Shown: positions 50,411-58,573 of the stretch, piece after piece | Position numbering within the stretch: position 1 is the stretch's first letter | Layout: each line of letters starts with the position of its first letter | Made by a program: the position numbers and the translations under genes | DNA from: Opitutia bacterium UBA7876 | GTDB taxonomy: Bacteria > Verrucomicrobiota > Verrucomicrobiia > Opitutales > Seribacteraceae | DNA: 64,000 bases | Reading direction: 5' to 3' | NCBI GenBank assembly: GCA_002500665.1 | Contig: DLRY01000018.1 | Location: forward strand, 20,790-84,789 | The notes under the pieces: generated by a model | The model's database searches: none | What the model saw: the letters and a program-made list of their open reading frames with translations, nothing else | Told to the model about the DNA's origin: nothing

Positions 50411-51658
50411 CTATTTTTCGATTGCGTCGTAGATCAATCCCTTGATCGCCCACTCCGTGGAAAAGGAATAGGGCATGGCTTGCTCCATGGTGACCACCAC
50501 CAGTTTGTCCTCGGGATGAATCCAGTAGTGGGTGCTGGCCGCTCCACCCCAGCCGAATTCACCTGCTTTACCTGCGGGGTCCCAGTTCTCGCTTGCCTTC
50601 ACGCAAACCGAAAAACCGAGCCCGAAACCGACCCCGGTCCTGACGTCTCCGATCCCGATGGGCATGAGCTTGCGGGGGAGTTGGTTGGTGGTCATCAGGC
50701 GAACCGTTTTTTCGGTCAGAAAGCGCCTGCCGTGAAGTTCTCCGCCATTTGCGATCATTTGAAGAAACCTGAGATAGTCGCGGGTCGTCGAGACCAGGCC
50801 GCCTCCGCCCGATGAGAAGCCGGCCGGCTTGAGGTACTTGCTCTGTCGGGGGTCATCAAGTAACTTGAGGGTGCCGGGGGCATAGTTTGCCGTGAAGCGG
50901 TTCACCTTGTCGCCCGGGACCATAAAGGAAGTGTCCCTCATGTCGAGGGGTTTGAGAATCTTCTCCTCGAGGAAGGCCTCGAGCTTCTGCCCGGACCAGA
51001 TTTCCACGAGGCGCCCGAGTACGTCCGTGGATACGCTGTAGTTCCACTTTCTCGAGGGCTCGAAGGCCAGTGGGATGGAGGCGAGCTTTTCAACCATTTT
51101 CTTCATGGATCCGTCACGGGACGTGGGCTTTAGATCCTTGTATTTTCTCGCTACGGGTCCATCGCCCACGAAGCCGTAGCTAAGGCCGGAGGTGTGGAGC
51201 ATAAGGTCGCGGATGGTCATCTTTCTCCTGATCGCGACGGGTTTGCCATTCTTCATTGCCTTCAGGTCCCTGAAGGCGGGTATGAATTTCTCCACCGGGT
51301 CATCGAGCGAGTAGGCGCCCCGCTCCTCGAGCATCAGGGCGCCTGTCGTGACGATGGCCTTGGTCATGGAGTAAATCCGGAAGATGGCGTCTTCCGTCAT
51401 GGGCTTTCCACGCTCCCGGTCCATCATGCCGTAGCTCTTGAAGTGAACGACCTTGCCATGCCGGGCGATGGCCACGACGGCACCGGAAAACTTCTTCTTT
51501 CCAAGTAACTCCTCCATGGCTTGGTCGACCTTGGCCAGACCGGGTGCGGACATGCCTGCCTCGGCTGGTTTGACAGTGGGGAGTTCCCGGGCGTAGGCAA
51601 GGCTTGTCAAGGCCAGAAGCCAGGCATGAACAAACGCAATTCGCAGGGTTAAGTTCAT
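50411..51658 (-). CDS. Exported serine hydrolase, class C beta-lactamase-like
   Basis: This protein of about 415 residues has a signal peptide (FVHAWLLALTSLAYA). The class C beta-lactamase/esterase-type motifs are present: FRIYSMTKAIVTTGAL with the nucleophile Ser and Lys, the tyrosine motif WNYSVSTDVLG, and GEFGWGGAASTHYWIHPED near the end. Such enzymes include esterases, D-amino acid peptidases and beta-lactamases; the family alone does not tell which. The start at 51658 gives the signal peptide; the frame open to 51838 has 60 poor residues before it. It follows the upstream gene by 16 bp. Confidence 0.87.
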   Translation of the reverse strand: MNLTLRIAFVHAWLLALTSLAYARELPTVKPAEAGMSAPGLAKVDQAMEELLGKKKFSGAVVAIARHGKVVHFKSYGMMDRERGKPMTEDAIFRIYSMTKAIVTTGALMLEERGAYSLDDPVEKFIPAFRDLKAMKNGKPVAIRRKMTIRDLMLHTSGLSYGFVGDGPVARKYKDLKPTSRDGSMKKMVEKLASIPLAFEPSRKWNYSVSTDVLGRLVEIWSGQKLEAFLEEKILKPLDMRDTSFMVPGDKVNRFTANYAPGTLKLLDDPRQSKYLKPAGFSSGGGGLVSTTRDYLRFLQMIANGGELHGRRFLTEKTVRLMTTNQLPRKLMPIGIGDVRTGVGFGLGFSVCVKASENWDPAGKAGEFGWGGAASTHYWIHPEDKLVVVTMEQAMPYSFSTEWAIKGLIYDAIEK

Positions 51659-51674
51659 AATCGGCCTGCAGGGA

Positions 51675-52694
51675 TTAATTCCCGGAGGTTGCCTCGCGGA
51701 TCCGGCGCAGGGCGTGAGCGGCGTGGTAGAGACCACCGTCGCTGAAGACCTCAGTGGGGAATTTCTCCATGTCCGTAACGAGCCTTTCGATCGCCTTGAC
51801 GACCCAATCCTGTCCCAGTTCCTCGGAGGTAAGGGCAAGGCTCATCCATTCGAGGGCATGCCCGGTCGAGCTCACGAGATGCCGGGGTGTACGGGGGCGA
51901 AGGGACCGATGGAATCCGCCCGCGGAGAAGGCTCCGTCCTCCTGCTGGTGTTTCCTGCTGATGGCCAGGTACTCATCGAGGTATTCCCTCGCCTTCCTCC
52001 AGGTTCCGGAAAGCTTTCCGCCCTGATCGAGGTAGCGGCGGAGGGCGTAGGCCACCCCATAAAGATGGTGGGGGCCGCCTTCCGTTTCCCGGCGGGGGTC
52101 GCGCTGGATGGCCAGGCGCAGAACCTCCTCGGTGTCGTATTTCTTGCCCGTGTCGGCCCGCCATTGCTCCTCGAAGGGGACGTAGTGTGCGAGGGCAACC
52201 AGGGTCCAGGCCAATTCCTGCTCCTCGCGGAAGCCTTTGCGCGCGTGCTTGAGCTTGTCTCCGACGCTAAATTTCCGGCCGGAGCGTGAGATGATCTCAT
52301 GATCGAGCGACACGCCGGCGTCGGCATAGGCGAAGAGAAACTGATCGACGTGGTCCTGAACGAGGAAGGATTTGTCGCCCCGGCCCCTAGTCTTCAGGAT
52401 AGGAACTCCTTCGCGGTCCTGATAAATCAATTGGCCCTCGAATTCGGCCGAGGCGGTGAGGTAGTCGATGGCATTGACTTTTTTGTTTTTATTCAAGTCG
52501 AGAACCTCGATGTCTCTCTCGAAGGCCACCACCGCATGCATGACAACCCACGGTGTGTTGGCTTCGCTGGTCAAGGCTCGCATCCTGGCTTTCTCGATGA
52601 CCTTGTCCATGCGTTGGGCGAGGGGTTGCGGGATTTTTCCCAGCACCGACGAGGCCAAGCTAATGGCGAGCACTGCGGTCAGGGAAGTTTTCAT
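51675..52694 (-). CDS. Exported alpha/alpha-helical protein of unknown function
   Basis: This 339-residue protein has a signal peptide (LTAVLAISLASSVLG). The remainder is largely helical with repeats of aromatic-containing segments such as WVVMHAVVAFERDIEVLDL, GGPHHLYGVAYALRRYLDQG, DGAFSAGGFHRSLRPRTPRH and ALEWMSLALTSEELG. This resembles alpha/alpha-toroid proteins of terpene cyclase, glycosidase or lyase folds. I do not see a catalytic pattern I can name. It lies between the serine hydrolase and sugar isomerase genes with 16 and 19 bp gaps, so these are probably one operon. Confidence 0.7.
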   Translation of the reverse strand: MKTSLTAVLAISLASSVLGKIPQPLAQRMDKVIEKARMRALTSEANTPWVVMHAVVAFERDIEVLDLNKNKKVNAIDYLTASAEFEGQLIYQDREGVPILKTRGRGDKSFLVQDHVDQFLFAYADAGVSLDHEIISRSGRKFSVGDKLKHARKGFREEQELAWTLVALAHYVPFEEQWRADTGKKYDTEEVLRLAIQRDPRRETEGGPHHLYGVAYALRRYLDQGGKLSGTWRKAREYLDEYLAISRKHQQEDGAFSAGGFHRSLRPRTPRHLVSSTGHALEWMSLALTSEELGQDWVVKAIERLVTDMEKFPTEVFSDGGLYHAAHALRRIREATSGN

Positions 52695-52713
52695 AGGCAG
52701 TCCCCCTGCCGGG

Positions 52714-53820
52714 TCAGGCTTGCTTCCGTCCCAAGCCGAGTTCCTTGCGGCAAAAGGCCAGGCTGCGCTCGAGCTCGTCCACTTGGTAGTCCTGCTGGGC
52801 CTTCTTCCTGTCCACCCCGGGTGGAGGGGAGAAGGGCTTGAGGGCCCGTCCTTTTCTCGAGAGGGAGATGAAACGGGAGAAGTCCTTCGCTTGTATGCCG
52901 GCGTAGGGGGGCCAGAACTTGCTTTGCAGGTAGGCGAATTCCTTGGAGAAACCGGAGATGGTCTCCAGCTGGACGGGGGTGTCGGGACAGCGCTGCGCCC
53001 ACTCTGTAAACAGGGTTTTCAAGTCGACGCATCCATCGCCCATCGCCGTCCACTGCACGCGAGAACCATTCTCGCTGGGCCAGACCATGGAATCGCGAAT
53101 CCCGCTGGAAACCGTAAAGGGAGCCAGGTTCCGGAAGGTCTCGAGCGGATCCTCAAGGGTCCAGGTTGCATTTCCCGTGTCCAGGGTCGCACCAACGAAT
53201 TCAGGGCCGGCCCGCTCGATTAATTCGACCAACTCCCTGCTGTGCAGGTCCCCGGCGTGGTTTTCCACGGCAATCCTTACTCCGGCGTCAAGGGCTTCCT
53301 TGCGGACTTTCTTGAGGGTCCTGACGGTGCTGTCGACGTGATGCTGGATGCCTTTTCCGTCCATCCGGTCCCGGCTCGAACCGAGGTAGCAACGGGCAAC
53401 CTTGGAGCCGACCGCCTTGGCCACCCGGACGAGGAGACGAAGGTGTTCCACGGAGGTTCCGTGCTTTTCGTTGAATTTTGCAGCGGTGGGACATATCCCG
53501 CCCGTGCCCGCCTGCAGCAGGAGCTTTTTTCCCCTGGCTTCTTGGCCAACCTCGCGCAGGTAGGCCTCGTCGTGGGACTCGTAGACGTCGAGGTCCGAGA
53601 ATAGCAGGGCATCGACCTTTTGTTCATCGGCGTACCGGATAAGTCTTTCGGCTTTCCACCCAAGGGCGCGGATGGAGAAGTTGTCGAAGCCAAGAAGCAG
53701 GGCAGGAGGGGCGGCGGACTCTTTTGAGAAAGATTCCGAAGCAGACGCCAGAGCGACGCTGGCCAGAGAGGCTTTTTTGCAAAAAAATCGCCGGGTGAGG
53801 GTTTGATGGTTCGAGCGCAT
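52714..53820 (-). CDS. Sugar-phosphate isomerase/epimerase-like TIM barrel with twin-arginine signal
   Basis: This protein of about 368 residues has a twin-arginine-type start (LTRRFFCKKASLASVALAS). A xylose-isomerase-like TIM barrel follows: DALLFSDLDVYESHDEAY, GVRIAVENHAGDLHSRELVE with the metal-binding Glu/His region, and GATLDTGNATWTLEDPLETF with the Asp. QLETISGF also fits the metal site. These proteins are often exported in this phylum and act on sugars; the reaction is unknown. The ATG at 53820 places the two arginines 9-10 residues in; starts at 53826 and 53856 are in frame. It leads a unit with the two downstream genes. Confidence 0.82.
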   Translation of the reverse strand: MRSNHQTLTRRFFCKKASLASVALASASESFSKESAAPPALLLGFDNFSIRALGWKAERLIRYADEQKVDALLFSDLDVYESHDEAYLREVGQEARGKKLLLQAGTGGICPTAAKFNEKHGTSVEHLRLLVRVAKAVGSKVARCYLGSSRDRMDGKGIQHHVDSTVRTLKKVRKEALDAGVRIAVENHAGDLHSRELVELIERAGPEFVGATLDTGNATWTLEDPLETFRNLAPFTVSSGIRDSMVWPSENGSRVQWTAMGDGCVDLKTLFTEWAQRCPDTPVQLETISGFSKEFAYLQSKFWPPYAGIQAKDFSRFISLSRKGRALKPFSPPPGVDRKKAQQDYQVDELERSLAFCRKELGLGRKQA

Positions 53821-53910
53821 ACCCATGATGGGTAGGAAAGTTTTCCGAACGGGCAAGGACTAAAAGCCGGATGGGGTGCCCTTGACGGGCGGAATAAGAC
53901 GGGAGAGAAC

Positions 53911-54288
53911 CTATTCCCAGTGGTCTCGGGTGGAGGTGATGAAGGTCTTGTTGCGGTCGTCGAGAACAATGCGACCGGAGGGGGACCAAACCGGACTGGC
54001 CTCGAAGTTGACCGCTTCCTCGATGATTTGCGCGAAATAGATGGAAGCCCAGGGAATAGCCCGCTCGGAAACGGGTTCGATGGAAAGCCCGCTCTCCTCT
54101 CCAACCGCCTCACCGGAGATCGCTCCGCTTGAGGAAATCTTGCGGAAGTGAAAGGAGCGGCCAAGAAGAACGAGGCAGTGGTCGTGCCCGGAGATCACCC
54201 GCCCGATGTAGACGTGCTTGTGCTGGCCCTAAAAAAAACGGCGCATGCGAACCCGGACGTACTTCTGAGAAAAGGAATAGTTTTCCAT
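53911..54288 (-). pseudogene. Short gene interrupted by one in-frame TAG
   Basis: An ATG at 54288 opens MENYSFSQKYVRVRMRRFF, then a TAG at 54229-54231, after eight T bases on this strand, and the same frame continues GQHKHVYIGRVISGHDHC, through AIPWASIYFAQIIEEAVNF and SPSGRIVLDDRNKTF, to TAA. The part after the stop alone could start at a GTG at 54198. Codon use and composition look like a real protein. It lies between the sugar isomerase gene and the phosphoesterase gene, on the same strand. No family is recognised. The region could also be two small remnants. Confidence 0.45.
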
Positions 54289-54392
54289 GGGAGGTACGTG
54301 ATAGTTCAGACCCCGCCCTTCTGCAACAGACTTCGTTAAAAAAGCACCTGCTGAAATTGCAAAAAAGGGGATTCGGAGCTATTGTGTAAATA

Positions 54393-54635
54393 GTGAAAAG
54401 TGAGAGAGAACGACCTGTTCAAGAGTATCGGTTTCATTACCACTTTGGGGACTCGGTTGGTTCATCGGACAAATACTTCATGGCTCATGATCTTAATGAA
54501 GCCAAGGAGATGTTTGATTATGCCTGTGTGAAAAGGCGCCTTCATCCTCAAGTGACAAAAGTAGAACAGTGGAACCGCTGGAAATCTAGCTGGGAATCGA
54601 TCGAGCATCCGTTCGGCGACCCGAGCAGAAACTGA
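54393..54635 (+). CDS. Small conserved-looking protein of unknown function
   Basis: This 80-residue protein starts at GTG (54393). It has a compact pattern of aromatic and charged residues, EYRFHYHFGDSVGSSDKYFM, DLNEAKEMFDYACVKRRLHP and KVEQWNRWKSSWESIEHP. It has no signal peptide or membrane segment, so it is probably cytoplasmic. It is convergent with the phosphoesterase gene ending at 54643. I do not recognise a family. Confidence 0.65.
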   Translation: MKSERERPVQEYRFHYHFGDSVGSSDKYFMAHDLNEAKEMFDYACVKRRLHPQVTKVEQWNRWKSSWESIEHPFGDPSRN

Positions 54636-54642
54636 CTGAAGT

Positions 54643-55479
54643 TCAGGAGTGAAGGAGGTTTGCCCGGGAGGGTTCCTCTCCATCTACTTGTGTGTAACCC
54701 CAAAGCCTTTTGTCGCAGGTGACGCACCCATCAAGGCAAGTCACGTTGCCGTTGACCTTCGGGATTTGCGGTTCGAGGCAGTAATGCCCGACGAACACCG
54801 GTTTCTCGGTAGTCGGGTAAGGCTCGACCGCGTCAATCTCATGGCCTTGAGGGAAGGCCTGAAGCGAATCTCCGTACATGGGTGGAAACAGGATTTCGGA
54901 AAAACTTTTTCCGCGGAGATCCTCCCACCACCTGAGCCTCCCTTTGGGGCGTACGATCCCAAAACGGTCCTTGGCGATTCCAGGAAGGGTAGCCTTCACT
55001 CCCTTGAGGATACGGTCGACGGCCTTGCGATGGGAGGAATCTGACCGGCAAACGGCTTGCATGAAGGATTTCTCGCATGCCCGGACCCCTGTGAGCAGGT
55101 CAATGGAGGAAAGATGCCAAGCCGCATGCACGACCCGTATCTCATCGAGATCGAGAAAAAGAGGGAGGTTCTCAATCCAAGGAAGGAAGGGCTTGTAGTC
55201 CGGAGAGGGGATGGGCTTGTTCATGAAGGCAAGCCTCAAGGTTCCGAATTCATGGTTGCCGAGGGTAACCAATGCGTTCCCCTCTTCCCAGGTCTCCTTG
55301 ACCGTCTTGAGCACCGAGAGGGAGTCGGGGCCGCGGTTAATGAGGTCACCCACGAATACCAGTTTCCTATCCTCCCGGTGCTCATAGCCTCGTCTCGTTC
55401 GGGTATAGCCCAGTTTCTCGACCAGGCGCTCGAGCAAATCAAAGTGTCCGTGAACGTCCCCAATCAGGTCGTAATACAT
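54643..55479 (-). CDS. Metallophosphoesterase (serine/threonine phosphatase or diadenosine tetraphosphatase type)
   Basis: This 278-residue cytoplasmic protein has the calcineurin-like signatures YYDLIGDVHGHFDLLERLV, RKLVFVGDLINRGPDSL and LVTLGNHEFGTLR, with the two-metal Asp/His ligands. The later conserved His lies in PVFVGHYCLEP. The order and length fit the PrpE/ApaH-type phosphatases that act on dinucleoside polyphosphates or phosphoproteins. I cannot tell which. It is divergent from tgt at 55634, with 154 bp between, and convergent with the small protein at 54393. Confidence 0.87.
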   Translation of the reverse strand: MYYDLIGDVHGHFDLLERLVEKLGYTRTRRGYEHREDRKLVFVGDLINRGPDSLSVLKTVKETWEEGNALVTLGNHEFGTLRLAFMNKPIPSPDYKPFLPWIENLPLFLDLDEIRVVHAAWHLSSIDLLTGVRACEKSFMQAVCRSDSSHRKAVDRILKGVKATLPGIAKDRFGIVRPKGRLRWWEDLRGKSFSEILFPPMYGDSLQAFPQGHEIDAVEPYPTTEKPVFVGHYCLEPQIPKVNGNVTCLDGCVTCDKRLWGYTQVDGEEPSRANLLHS

Positions 55480-55633
55480 TGTGCGATTCGGGAGGCCTCT
55501 GCGTTCCTTGAAATTAGGCCCGTTTTCTTAAGGGATACTTGCATTAGGTCGGATTCTCGAGTTTACCCATCGCCGCAATTAGGATAAAGGAAAAACATGT
55601 CAACCCCAGGCAACCATTGAAAAACTTACCGGG

Positions 55634-56773
55634 ATGAGCGCTTTCTTCGACTTTGAGGTCCGGGATGCAAACGGACCCCGGGCCGCGATCATGAACCTGC
55701 CCAATGGCGCGGTGCCGACCCCGGTTTTCATGCCGGTCGGCACCCAGGCTACGGTCAAAGGCATCTTGCCGGGAGATTTGCGCGACGTTGTGCGGGCTCC
55801 CATCATCCTGGGAAATACCTACCACCTCAACCTCCGTCCCGGAGTCGAGACGATCCGGGAAGCGGGCGGGCTGTCGAAGTTCATGAACTGGACGGGTCCG
55901 GTACTTACCGACAGCGGCGGTTTCCAGGTATTCAGCCTGGCCAAGCTGAGAAAGATTTCCGACGAAGGGGTGCTTTTCAAGTCCCACCTCGATGGGGACG
56001 AAATCTTCCTCGGACCGAGGGAAGCGGTGGGCATTCAGGATGGCCTGCTCTCCGACGTCGCAATGTGCCTCGACGTCTGCCCGTCGGCCGGCGCCTCGAG
56101 GGAAGAAATAGAATCTGCGGTTCGCCGTACCACTCTGTGGGGAAGGGAATGCATCGACTCATGGATAGAGGCGGGGGGCGAGGGCGAGGGAAGAAAGCTT
56201 TTCGCAATCGTCCAGGGTGGGAGGTTCAAGGACCTGCGTGATCTTTCCGCTCAAAATCTGGTGGGAATGGATTTTCCGGGCTATGCCGTGGGAGGTGTAA
56301 GCGTGGGGGAATCGGAAGAGGAAATGCTCGAGCAGGTCGGGTGGACGGTCGAATCCCTTCCCGAGGAAAAACCCCGCTACGTCATGGGCGTAGGTACTCC
56401 CCCGCAATTGCTCCGGATGATCGCCAAGGGGGCCGATATGTTCGACTGCGTCATGCCCAGCAGGGCGGCGCGGCATGCAACTGCCTACACTTCCCTTGGC
56501 CCCCTCAACCTGCGCAACCGCAAATTCGCAAAGGATTTTTCACCCCTGGACGAGTCGACTGATTGTCACGTCTCGCGGGATTTCTCCAAAGCCTACCTGC
56601 GTCACCTGTTCATGGCCAAGGAATCACTCGGCGGGAGCCTGTTGACTTTGCACAACCTGCGTTTTTTCGTTCAGTTGATGGAACGGGCAAGGCTGGAGAT
56701 CATCGCCGGAAGTTTCCTGGATTGGGCTGAGAATTGGATCCGCCGGTACGAGAGCGCTTCCTCCGAAACCTAG
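55634..56773 (+). CDS. tgt: Queuine tRNA-ribosyltransferase (tRNA-guanine transglycosylase) with altered zinc site
   Basis: This 379-residue cytoplasmic enzyme swaps guanine 34 of certain tRNAs for a queuine precursor. Core motifs are present: GNTYHLNLRPG, LTDSGGFQVFSL, MDFPGYAVGGVSVGE, and Asp271 in MFDCVMPSR, aligned to the nucleophile Asp264 of E. coli Tgt. The zinc motif CxCxxC...H reads here T309-x-C311-x-x-S314...H340, with the same spacing as E. coli C302, C304, C307 and H333. Two cysteine ligands are therefore replaced by Thr and Ser. The PTRNARNG block also reads PSRAARHA. It could still act without zinc or be a related enzyme. No other queuosine gene is present. Confidence 0.9.
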   Translation: MSAFFDFEVRDANGPRAAIMNLPNGAVPTPVFMPVGTQATVKGILPGDLRDVVRAPIILGNTYHLNLRPGVETIREAGGLSKFMNWTGPVLTDSGGFQVFSLAKLRKISDEGVLFKSHLDGDEIFLGPREAVGIQDGLLSDVAMCLDVCPSAGASREEIESAVRRTTLWGRECIDSWIEAGGEGEGRKLFAIVQGGRFKDLRDLSAQNLVGMDFPGYAVGGVSVGESEEEMLEQVGWTVESLPEEKPRYVMGVGTPPQLLRMIAKGADMFDCVMPSRAARHATAYTSLGPLNLRNRKFAKDFSPLDESTDCHVSRDFSKAYLRHLFMAKESLGGSLLTLHNLRFFVQLMERARLEIIAGSFLDWAENWIRRYESASSET

Positions 56774-56783
56774 AAAGGAAGGC

Positions 56784-56815
56784 AAAAAAAACCGGGCCAC
56801 GAAGGACCCGGCTTT
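56784..56815 (-). terminator. Hairpin followed by T-run, possibly bidirectional terminator
   Basis: On the minus strand the stem CCGGG/CCCGG with an extra CC/GG pair (one bulged base) and a loop of about five bases is followed by eight Ts. This suits a Rho-independent terminator of the lectin-like gene ending at 56837. Read on the plus strand it ends only in CTTT, so it would be weaker for tgt. It lies between the two converging genes. Confidence 0.6.
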
Positions 56816-56836
56816 CAAAAAGGGTAGGGGGAGTAC

Positions 56837-57358
56837 CTACTTCGAGGCCTTGGGGGCCTTGAGTTCGGCATCCTTGGGTCCTGCATCCTTGGGAGCAGTG
56901 CCCTTCCATTCGCAAACGTACCCCTTGACCTTTCCGGAGAAATCGGTCGTGTCGGCCCATTTCCCGTTCTTGCCGTTGAGGATTAGGAAATTGTAGCCTT
57001 GGGTAGCGGAAGGTTGCTTTGCATCCCAGTTTTTGAACTTGAAGGCCTCGCCGTTGTCCCAAGTCCATTTGCCTTCCTCGAATTCGTCCGTTCCTCCGAG
57101 CCAGATCAGGTGATCCTTGGCCAAACGGCGCACGAACTCGTTTTCCTGCTCGGTGGCGATGACCACGAGTTGGCCCCCGAGGTCGTCACAGGCGAACTTG
57201 GCTTCCCACCAAGTGCTGTTGGTGTCGAGAAAGGCCTTGTAGTGGCTTCCTCGGAAGGGAACGGCGTCCTTGGGAGGCTCAACCTTGTCGGCGAAGGCTG
57301 CGTTGACGAAGACTAGGGAAAGGAGGGAGGTCAGGATGAGATATGCGGATTTATTCAT
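56837..57358 (-). CDS. Exported C-type lectin-like domain protein
   Basis: This protein of about 173 residues has a signal peptide (YLILTSLLSLVFVNAAFA). A C-type lectin-like fold follows: TWWEAKFACDDLGGQLVVIA, LIWLGGTDEFEEGKWTWDN, KNWDAKQPS and GKWADTTDFSGKVKGYVCEW, with the first and last cysteine that usually pair. It may bind a glycan or protein at the cell envelope; calcium-binding EPN/QPD motifs are not clear. The start at 57358 gives the export signal. The C-terminal tail is rich in Lys, Ala and Pro. The hairpin at 56784 follows its stop. Confidence 0.8.
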   Translation of the reverse strand: MNKSAYLILTSLLSLVFVNAAFADKVEPPKDAVPFRGSHYKAFLDTNSTWWEAKFACDDLGGQLVVIATEQENEFVRRLAKDHLIWLGGTDEFEEGKWTWDNGEAFKFKNWDAKQPSATQGYNFLILNGKNGKWADTTDFSGKVKGYVCEWKGTAPKDAGPKDAELKAPKASK

Positions 57359-57553
57359 AAGATAGTAGCAAACTAATAGGAGAAACCTGTGATTTCGCAA
57401 CAATTTTTCCAGAAGTTTTGAGATTTCACTGGGATAGGGAATTCATTTTTCACCGGTTGTTTCTCGTCAAACTTGAAGGGAAAGTAATTCTTGCCTCTGT
57501 GCCATTCACTCGGTCGTGCGGTCGGAGAATCCGATCCTCGTGGAATGGAACTC

Positions 57554-58573
57554 TCAGCCTTGAGCCTTGGTTTGCTCTGGAGGTGGCCCCGAAGATTTGC
57601 CTTCCGACAGGGTCTTGCATGAAGCAAAGGAAGGCCTTTGGGTCGATAAATTGCCATTAAAAAGAAAGAGAACCCCAAGTAGAGCGATAAAAACGACTGC
57701 AAACACAAGCATGCCCTGCTGAAAAATAACTCGCTTGTCGGGGAAGTAGGGGGAGCCCGGCAGATAAGCGATGGAACTTCTCTTCAAGGGTTCATGCATC
57801 CCGAAAGGCAGGGCTTGCTCGATGTTGACCTCGTTGAGCCTGTCGTGAATTTCCTCCGTGCTCTTTCGCACCACTGCCATTTCCCTTTCGAAATTCTTGA
57901 GCGTATCTTCAATCTCGCTCAGTTGCTCGGATTGCCTTTGAATCTTTTCCATCTCGTCGGCAAACTCCTTCTCGTGAGCTCTAAGTTGCATGTGTTTGTC
58001 CCTAAGCTCTTCAATGGCCGAGGTAACCGACTGCCTCAGGGCGTTCTTTGTCTGCATGAACCTTCTCGCGTTCAAGAGCATCTCAGGGGCATTATCCTGG
58101 AGCCCGTCCACCTCTTCGAGGTCCCTCCTTTGAATGGTCAATTCATTGAGGGTCTGCCTGAGAGCAGGAACGTTTCCAAACTGCTTGATTGCATCTATCT
58201 CGAAAAACTCCTCGATAACGGAAAAGTCGTCTTCAGGAAGCTCATTTTTGACTTCATTTACCGTTCCCGAACTGTAAGTTCCGATCCTATTCTTGATTGC
58301 CAGAATCTGGCGAAGCAGAGAATTGATTCGAATTTGCTCTATCCGGGCTTGCGTTATCTCTTTGGCGTATTGTTGCTTTTTGTCTGCCAGAACGTTTTTC
58401 TCATCTTCAGGATAAGGAATGCCGTGTATCTTCTTGTATGCAGTCATGTCCCCGACGATCCTCCTTTCCTTCATCAGGCTGCTATCGAGAAGATCCTCCA
58501 AGGTCTGCTTTACGAACTCGATTTTTTCGCTCTTGGTGGTCTCGTGGAGCTTTTCGTATTCCTTCTGGACCAC
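57554..58573 (-). CDS. C-terminal part of frameshifted coiled-coil membrane protein
   Basis: This frame of 339 residues starts only at a GTG (58573) without a ribosome-binding site. It consists mainly of coiled-coil segments (TLNELTIQRRDLEEVDGLQD, AHEKEFADEMEKIQRQSEQ) and ends in one membrane helix (GMLVFAVVFIALLGVLFLF) and a short tail. Residues upstream in the same frame (CEERIGAKYVADVVQKEYEK) look like a continuation, and a -1 shift at the A-run at 58638-58642 would join it to the gene ending at 58510. It is therefore probably the second half of one protein of about 540 residues. Confidence 0.6.
   Translation of the reverse strand: MVQKEYEKLHETTKSEKIEFVKQTLEDLLDSSLMKERRIVGDMTAYKKIHGIPYPEDEKNVLADKKQQYAKEITQARIEQIRINSLLRQILAIKNRIGTYSSGTVNEVKNELPEDDFSVIEEFFEIDAIKQFGNVPALRQTLNELTIQRRDLEEVDGLQDNAPEMLLNARRFMQTKNALRQSVTSAIEELRDKHMQLRAHEKEFADEMEKIQRQSEQLSEIEDTLKNFEREMAVVRKSTEEIHDRLNEVNIEQALPFGMHEPLKRSSIAYLPGSPYFPDKRVIFQQGMLVFAVVFIALLGVLFLFNGNLSTQRPSFASCKTLSEGKSSGPPPEQTKAQG

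Noticed and set aside
54148..54339. Plus-strand frame of 63 residues opposite the TAG-interrupted gene
   Set aside because: Composition is acceptable, but the minus-strand reading has better protein character and the frame lacks a ribosome-binding site.
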